Positions 8,186-12,329 of a stretch of DNA of 12,329 nt are shown here, one piece after another. The translations under genes were made by a program, and so were the position numbers. The first letter of the stretch is position 1. Each line of letters opens with the position of its first letter. The DNA comes from Flavobacterium sp. (lineage in GTDB: Bacteria; Bacteroidota; Bacteroidia; Flavobacteriales; Flavobacteriaceae): assembly GCA_030151565.1 (NCBI GenBank), contig JASLDM010000102.1:1-12329 (forward strand), read 5' to 3'. The notes beneath the pieces are model-generated. The model worked only from the letters and a program-made list of their open reading frames with translations, was not told the DNA's origin and made no database searches.

Positions 8186-8210
8186 TTCTAGAAGTAAAAG
8201 ATTTTAAAGG

Positions 8211-8711
8211 TTACCAATGATATGTTAGAGTAACTCTTTTTTGATTGTCAATCAGTTTATCTGAATGAGTGATGGAGAATCCTACTTTTAGACAAAGCGC
8301 CAACGATGCGCGATTGTCTGCATACATACGAGCGATCAGACCATTGAAAGAAGTCTTTTTTTGAACATATGCTATAACTCCTAAAAGCAATTCAGTTCCT
8401 AAGCCTAGTCCCCAATAATTACGATGTAGTAGGTAGCCTAGTTCAGGATAATAGATGTTTTCGAGGTTTTGGTATAGACCAATCTCACCCATGCAAGTTT
8501 TGTCTGCTTTATGGATTACTTGATATCCCCCTAGCTGTTCAGTATACTTTTTAGTGTTGTTAGTAAAACGACATTGTAGATCGTCTAGAGTCCAGTCACG
8601 AATTGCATTAGGTATATAGCGTATACTGCTTTATCTTGGTAGTAAGTAAAGGAATTCTAGTTCCATTGCATTTAAAGAGGCTGTTTGTAGTCTTGGTGTT
8701 TCTAAAGACAT
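8211..8711 (-). pseudogene. GNAT-family (RimJ/RimL-like) N-acetyltransferase interrupted by one in-frame stop
   Basis: Reading down from ATG 8711, one frame encodes a whole GNAT protein of about 165 residues apart from TAA at codon 27 (8631-8633). Before the stop comes MSLETPRLQTASLNAM and ten more residues, with the LETPRL opening typical of this family. After it comes SSIRYIPNAIRDWTLDDL, then MGEIGLYQ, the acetyl-CoA loop HRNYWGLGLGTELL, and NRASLALCLKVGF near the end. No frameshift is needed, and both flanks read as good family sequence. A substitution from a sense codon one base away (for example CAA, GAA, AAA, TTA, TAT or TAC) explains it. Re-initiation at ATG 8492 would give only 93 residues lacking the N-terminal strands, probably not a working enzyme. 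The substrate of the intact form is unknown. A sequencing error is the main alternative. Confidence 0.85.
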
Positions 8712-8914
8712 GCAAGCTGAAAATAATAGTATCAATACATACGTATTGTTGGTTTATTGTAGGATAAATAAGGAAAGTTGTGCATAGTTTATAAAGAATT
8801 TTTCAGTATTTTGACTGTTTCTTAATTCAATTATAGTGTTATATTTGTATTCCTTGACAGCTAACGTATTTTGAGATAAGTAAGGCTGCCCTTTCATAAT
8901 TTAAACACCCACGA
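8712..8914. promoter_or_regulatory. Divergent intergenic region upstream of brnQ and the GNAT pseudogene
   Basis: These 203 A+T-rich bases contain no gene I can support. Two promoter arrangements could serve brnQ. One is TTTG (8844-8847), a 19-bp gap, then TATTTTG (8867-8873), which has canonical Bacteroidota spacing but a -7 box one T short. The other is an exact TAnnTTTG match, TATATTTG (8840-8847), whose nearest upstream TTTG (8810-8813) is 26 bp away, longer than usual. They would give leaders of about 35 or 60 nt. A perfect inverted repeat lies at 8733-8748. No riboswitch or T-box fold was recognised. The promoters are inference. Confidence 0.4.
8733..8748. repeat. Perfect 6-bp inverted repeat with 4-bp centre
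   Basis: CAATAC-ATAC-GTATTG: both arms match exactly and the inner ATACGTAT is itself palindromic. It sits 21 bp before the acetyltransferase ATG (minus strand) and about 165 bp upstream of brnQ. Its size and symmetry suit a dimeric repressor site for the acetyltransferase promoter. It is not followed by a T tract in either direction, so it does not look like a terminator. No known regulator motif was recognised. Confidence 0.4.
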
Positions 8915-10255
8915 ATGAATTCTAAGAAGATAATTGATGGATTAACGATTGGTTTTGCCCTATTTGCAATGTTTTTTGGCGCAGGGAATTTAATATTGCC
9001 CCCATACTTAGGATTGTTCGCAGGCGCTGACTGGCTGTCTTCAATATCTGGATTTACTTTGACAGCTATTATAGCTCCTTTTCTTGGGATCTTGGCTGTT
9101 GTGCTTTCTGGGAATTCTTTTACTGATTTAGGTAACCGAATCAATAAACCTTTTTCGGTAATTTTAGCAACATTAATTATGTTGAGTATAGGGCCTATGG
9201 TTGCTATTCCAAGAACGGCAGCAACTACTTATGAAGTAGGAGTACTCTCTTTATTCCCCGATTTTAGTCCTATTTTATCTTCTATATTGTTTTTTAGTGT
9301 TGTTCTAATTCTTTCAATTTCTCCCTCAAGGGTAGTTGATATAATCGGGAAATTCTTAACACCATTGTTATTACTTTTATTAGTGATTCTTGTTGTTGTT
9401 GGTGTGCTTAATCCCTTAGATTTATCGTTACTTGAAACCCAATCCAATGCAACCGCTTTCTTTACTGGTTTTGCTGAAGGATATCAAACTATGGATGTAC
9501 TGGCATCTGTGATTTTTGCAAGTATAATTATAACTGCAGCTATTTCTAAAGGATATACGTCTGTACAAGAAAAAACGCGTATTACAATTGTAGCAGGTCT
9601 TGTAGCAATGGCGTGTTTGTTGTTTATTTATGGAGGGTTAGTGTATTTGGGAGCTACTTCGGGGTATCCAATTTCTGAGGACATTAAAAGAACTAATTTG
9701 TTACTTCATATCTCGAGAGGACTTTTGGGGGCTCCAGGCACCTTGGCCTTGGCCTTGAGTATCGCTTTGGCATGTTTAACTACAGCTATTGCTTTAACTT
9801 GTGCCGTGGGAACTTTTTTTAGTGAATTGACTAATGGGGTTTTAAGTTATCGTTTAATTGTAATTATAAGCTGTGTGTCTTCTGCCTTTTTAGCTGTGAA
9901 TGGAGTAGAAGAGATTATTAGATATGCTGCTCCTTTTCTATCGGTAATTTATCCTATTACTTTAACTATGGTTTTGTATATGGTAGTTTTTGGAAGTATT
10001 GTGAAGAGAAAAGCCCCTTTTGTAGGAGCTATTCTAGCTACTTCTATTGTGTCTATTGTAGAGTTTATAGAGTATTTGATTAAATTGAAGTCAGAAACAG
10101 CTCTGGAGCCCAAGCGTTATCTTAATATGCTTGAAGACATTCAATCGTATAAAGATTATATTCCTTTGAATGAATACCAATTGCCTTGGGTTGTTCCTTC
10201 TTTTATTTTCTTCCTTTTCTTTTTAATAGCTGATAGACTTTTAAATAAGAGATAA
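8915..10255 (+). CDS. brnQ: Branched-chain amino acid:cation symporter BrnQ (LIVCS family)
   Basis: A 446-residue inner-membrane protein, hydrophobic almost throughout, with about 12 membrane helices. The family opening GFALFAMFFGAGNLILPP (13-30) is nearly invariant in BrnQ transporters, and the length fits. Characterised members bring in leucine, isoleucine and valine with Na+ or H+. Further family-like stretches are GPMVAIPRTAATTYEVG (about 93-109) and the SKGYTSV segment in mid-protein. The loop before the last helix (about 388-424) is charged and looks lineage-specific. ATG 8915 directly precedes the conserved N-terminus. It appears monocistronic: the upstream neighbour is divergent, and the downstream neighbour ends 2 bp away on the opposite strand. 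A likely job next to a peptide-harvesting locus is amino-acid uptake, but nothing in the sequence links their regulation. Confidence 0.93.
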   Translation: MNSKKIIDGLTIGFALFAMFFGAGNLILPPYLGLFAGADWLSSISGFTLTAIIAPFLGILAVVLSGNSFTDLGNRINKPFSVILATLIMLSIGPMVAIPRTAATTYEVGVLSLFPDFSPILSSILFFSVVLILSISPSRVVDIIGKFLTPLLLLLLVILVVVGVLNPLDLSLLETQSNATAFFTGFAEGYQTMDVLASVIFASIIITAAISKGYTSVQEKTRITIVAGLVAMACLLFIYGGLVYLGATSGYPISEDIKRTNLLLHISRGLLGAPGTLALALSIALACLTTAIALTCAVGTFFSELTNGVLSYRLIVIISCVSSAFLAVNGVEEIIRYAAPFLSVIYPITLTMVLYMVVFGSIVKRKAPFVGAILATSIVSIVEFIEYLIKLKSETALEPKRYLNMLEDIQSYKDYIPLNEYQLPWVVPSFIFFLFFLIADRLLNKR

Positions 10256-10257
10256 TT

Positions 10258-11193
10258 TTAGAAGCTTAGTCGTTTTCCTTGTTCTGGAAAAATGTATCGG
10301 ACTTCAAAAGGGTTTTCTGTTAATTCTTCTTTGATACGTGAAACCTGATCACCTCCAGGTTTTAAATGAGTGATAATTATAGGCAATCCTTTTAGAGCTC
10401 CTTTACCAGCATGTTTTTCTAAGTTACCTAGTTCTTCTTGAAGAAGTTTTGGTGTAAGATGACCAAATAATTTATCTTCAGGCTGCTTGTTAGAAAAAGA
10501 AACTTCAATAAGAATAGCTTTTAGAGATTTATTCTTGATTAATGGAGTAATGTGTTGCCATAATGTTTGTAAATGTGAGCTTTGCTCTACACGATCTGCT
10601 CCAGTATCGCCAAGGTATAAAATAGAGGATTCATTTAAATGTACTAATAAAGCAGAACTTTGTTGCGGGTTTACATGACTAAGTTGAAAAACTTCAGCCG
10701 TAAGATTCGTTTCAGCTATATTAAATGGTTTGTTGGGGTAGATGCGCATATATGCGTATTTACCTAGTATTGGCGATTCTCCTTCATCACCAAAATTGGA
10801 CCAAGATGCATTTGTAAAGTAATTGTTTTTTAAAATATCGATAACAAAAGGCAGCGCATAAATGGGTTTTTTAAGGTCTTCTGGTGAATTGATTATCAAT
10901 CCAGAAAGATGATCTAAATGTCCGTGTGAGATAAAATAACCTTTAATGTAATCGCGTAAAACAGATTCGGGAGGAGCTGGGAAAACATCTTTTTCTATTG
11001 CCTTTTGAATTCCGGCACGCAAAGTTCCTGCATCCAAAGCTAAGTATTGATTGCTATTGCTTTCTCCAATTAGATAAGCAGAGAGATTACTTTCATCACC
11101 ACCACCATAAACGCCTAATGGTACTATTTCTAAGTTTTGAGCACCTATAAACTGGCTGCTTAAAAGGGCAAGGAATGCAAAGTGTTTTTTCAT
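10258..11193 (-). CDS. Exported class II cyclic-nucleotide phosphodiesterase (metallo-beta-lactamase fold)
   Basis: A 311-residue metallo-hydrolase with signal peptide MKKHFAFLALLSSQFIGA (cleavage before Q19). HGHLDHLSGLIINSP (90-104) fits the class II cyclic-nucleotide phosphodiesterase signature as I recall it (HxHLDH, then hydrophobics, then S-A/P). Other metal-site motifs are LSHVNP (H173), LGDTGAD (D196), FGHLTP (H245) and THLKPGG (H276). Relatives include yeast PDE1 and Vibrio CpdP, the latter periplasmic, and they hydrolyse cAMP/cGMP to 5'-nucleotides. Export implies action on extracellular or periplasmic cyclic nucleotides, not on an internal second messenger. The stop codon is 2 bp from the convergent brnQ stop. 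The Na/Pi cotransporter-like gene lies 57 bp upstream in the same orientation, so the two may be co-transcribed. The family is confident; the physiological substrate is not. Confidence 0.88.
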   Translation of the reverse strand: MKKHFAFLALLSSQFIGAQNLEIVPLGVYGGGDESNLSAYLIGESNSNQYLALDAGTLRAGIQKAIEKDVFPAPPESVLRDYIKGYFISHGHLDHLSGLIINSPEDLKKPIYALPFVIDILKNNYFTNASWSNFGDEGESPILGKYAYMRIYPNKPFNIAETNLTAEVFQLSHVNPQQSSALLVHLNESSILYLGDTGADRVEQSSHLQTLWQHITPLIKNKSLKAILIEVSFSNKQPEDKLFGHLTPKLLQEELGNLEKHAGKGALKGLPIIITHLKPGGDQVSRIKEELTENPFEVRYIFPEQGKRLSF

Positions 11194-11250
11194 TTTTTGA
11201 ATTTTTTATAAAGGTATGAAAAATACAGTGTCTCTATAAAATAGGATTCT

Positions 11251-12225
11251 TTATGCAATTGTATTGTTTGCACCAAGAGGTTGTTTTTGTAAAAAAGACT
11301 CCTTGTACCAACGATGTTTTTGTAGTAAACGGATGGTTGGGTTTAAAAACAGCAGAAAGAAAACAGATGTAAATGTATTAGCTATTGTAAAAGCTAAGGC
11401 AACTTGTATTTCGGGGGTATCAGTAACTTGAGTAACCCAATTTTCTAATAGTGGAAAGAAAGGCAGTAAGATAATAACGCCGATCACATTAAAACTAGAG
11501 GCAGCCAATGCCGTTAATTTGGATAATGGAGAGAGCTTCATACTTACAAGTAGGGCAGTTGAAGTGGTTCCTATATTGGCACCAACTACAATTGGAATTG
11601 CAGCGTCAAGAGTCAAAACCCCTTGAGAGATTAATACAATAACTAATCCTACCACTACTGAACTTGACTGTATAATTACGGTTATCAAAATCCCGTATAG
11701 AATTCCTAAAAAAGGATTAGATGCTTTTGATAGAATCTCTACTAGCATGGGATCTGACTTTAGGGGCTCCATACTAGCGCTAATCATTGCGAGTGAGAAA
11801 AAGATAAAACCAAAATAAAATATAGATTTACCTGCTGTAGCTATTTTACTTGGAATCATGCTTATAAATGTTCCCAACACGATGAAAATTGGACCTAACA
11901 TATCCGATTGAAAAGTAACAATCCAACCGGTAGAGGTTGTTCCTACATTAGTTCCTAATAATATCAATAGACTTTCTCTGAATGATAGAATTCCGGTATC
12001 TACTAAACTAACTGTAAGTGATGAAACTAAGGTACTGGATTGAATAATGGCTGTGATACCTCCGCCTAAAAGAAATCCGCCTAAGGGGATTCTTGTGATG
12101 GTTTGTACCCATTTTTTTAAACGTGCAGCACCTAAATTCTCAATTTCTTTACTAAAACTCTGAAGGCCATAAACGAATAGCGCAATTGCAGAGATAATAA
12201 TCATTAAAGTGTTGAATTTTTCCAT
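11251..12225 (-). CDS. Na+/phosphate cotransporter-family membrane protein lacking a PhoU-like domain
   Basis: A 324-residue membrane protein with the two inverted-repeat units of the Na/Pi-cotransporter family (PF02690). Unit 1 has GGGITAIIQSSTLVSSL (54-70) and GTNVGTTSTG (91-100). Unit 2 has ILITVIIQSSSVVVGL (179-194) and GANIGTTSTA (215-224). The paired QSS motifs form the substrate site in this family. Many bacterial relatives run to about 550 residues with a cytoplasmic PhoU-like C-terminal domain; this one ends soon after the last helix with a basic tail, so it is a short form, not a truncation, because the C-terminus follows a complete second repeat. The position that is often His in unit 2 (HxxFN) is Ser here (ASSFNVIG). 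ATG 12225 directly precedes the first helix. Phosphate is the likely substrate; direction of transport and regulation are not readable. Confidence 0.87.
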   Translation of the reverse strand: MEKFNTLMIIISAIALFVYGLQSFSKEIENLGAARLKKWVQTITRIPLGGFLLGGGITAIIQSSTLVSSLTVSLVDTGILSFRESLLILLGTNVGTTSTGWIVTFQSDMLGPIFIVLGTFISMIPSKIATAGKSIFYFGFIFFSLAMISASMEPLKSDPMLVEILSKASNPFLGILYGILITVIIQSSSVVVGLVIVLISQGVLTLDAAIPIVVGANIGTTSTALLVSMKLSPLSKLTALAASSFNVIGVIILLPFFPLLENWVTQVTDTPEIQVALAFTIANTFTSVFFLLFLNPTIRLLQKHRWYKESFLQKQPLGANNTIA

Positions 12226-12227
12226 AA

Positions 12228-12271
12228 ATAAAGTCAGTGATACAATAAAAGTAGAATCATTATAAAGTCAG
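12228..12271 (-). repeat. 10-bp direct repeat CTGACTTTAT flanking the -7 box
   Basis: The minus strand has CTGACTTTAT at 12262-12271 (between the -33 and -7 boxes) and again at 12228-12237 (just before the start codon), 34 bp apart. The period is not a whole number of helical turns, so cooperative same-face binding is less natural. It may be an operator or chance in A+T-rich DNA. The rest of the region to 12329 shows no gene. Confidence 0.35.
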
Positions 12272-12277
12272 CAAAAA
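12246..12277 (-). promoter_or_regulatory. Candidate promoter of the Na/Pi cotransporter gene (and probably the phosphodiesterase)
   Basis: On the minus strand TTTTTG (12272-12277) is followed after 18 bp by TACTTTTA (12246-12253), a 7/8 match to TAnnTTTG. Spacing is in the range of Bacteroidota promoters. Transcription would begin near 12240, about 15 nt before the ATG. A 10-bp direct repeat CTGACTTTAT brackets the -7 box, at 12262-12271 and 12228-12237. This is pattern-based inference. Confidence 0.45.
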
Positions 12278-12329
12278 TAAGTTTTTTTTAAATGTAAAGC
12301 TAAGCGAAGAAATCGAGTGTTCTACGTCA

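Noticed and set aside
8186..8210. Possible bidirectional terminator between the permease and the acetyltransferase
   Set aside because: Only 25 bases with no stable hairpin and T tract.
8839..9144. Open frame of 101 codons on the minus strand over the brnQ 5' end
   Set aside because: It lies opposite the conserved BrnQ N-terminus, has no recognisable family features, and is explained as a shadow of a hydrophobic gene.
9229..9447. Open frame of 72 codons antisense to brnQ
   Set aside because: Wholly inside brnQ, low-complexity Ser/Thr/Asn composition, no promoter or family signal.
10487..10678. Cys-rich open frame of 63 codons antisense to the phosphodiesterase
   Set aside because: The cysteines come from reverse-reading of the coding sequence; no start context or family support.
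11194..11250. Separate promoter or terminator between the Na/Pi gene and the phosphodiesterase
   Set aside because: No hairpin with a T run; the only -7-like string, TACCTTTA on the minus strand, has no -33 partner, so co-transcription is the simpler reading.

Overview
The window reads as chromosome of a Flavobacteriia-type Bacteroidota. Support: a SusC/RagA TonB-dependent transporter, low G+C coding sequence, the TAnnTTTG type of -7 promoter element, hardly any Shine-Dalgarno sequences, and a Bacteroidota-style LolC/E-like permease. The genus cannot be fixed from the sequence alone. There are no RNA genes, insertion sequences, CRISPR arrays or phage genes.

Left arm (1-6950, all minus strand; transcription runs from high to low coordinates): a NamZ-type exo-N-acetylmuramidase lipoprotein, a membrane-bound LytS-type histidine kinase with a Cache-like sensor, a secreted metzincin-type zinc metalloprotease, and the first 477 codons of a SusC-family outer-membrane transporter that runs off the window edge (its SusD partner would lie beyond base 1). 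Protease and susC are 10 bp apart, an obvious transcription unit. Between the kinase stop and the protease start lie two perfect 11-bp direct repeats exactly 21 bp apart, just upstream of a plausible -7 box. This is the geometry bound by LytTR response regulators, the usual partners of LytS-type kinases, and the half-sites resemble the E. coli BtsR (YehT) motif. The likely reading is a nutrient-scavenging locus in which the kinase, through a LytTR regulator encoded elsewhere, switches on the protease and transporter to harvest peptides, beside an enzyme that trims peptidoglycan.

Middle (6950-8711): a LolC/E-like permease is divergent from namZ, the two start codons sharing one base. It faces a GNAT acetyltransferase gene that is complete in one frame except for a single TAA at codon 27, so it is a fresh pseudogene (or carries a sequencing error).

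Right arm (8712-12329): an intergenic control region with a perfect inverted repeat and promoter-like elements, then brnQ (branched-chain amino-acid symporter) on the plus strand. Convergent with it, only 2 bp away, is a minus-strand pair: a PhoU-less Na/phosphate cotransporter-family gene followed by an exported class II cyclic-nucleotide phosphodiesterase. Together these could suggest scavenging of phosphate from extracellular nucleotides.
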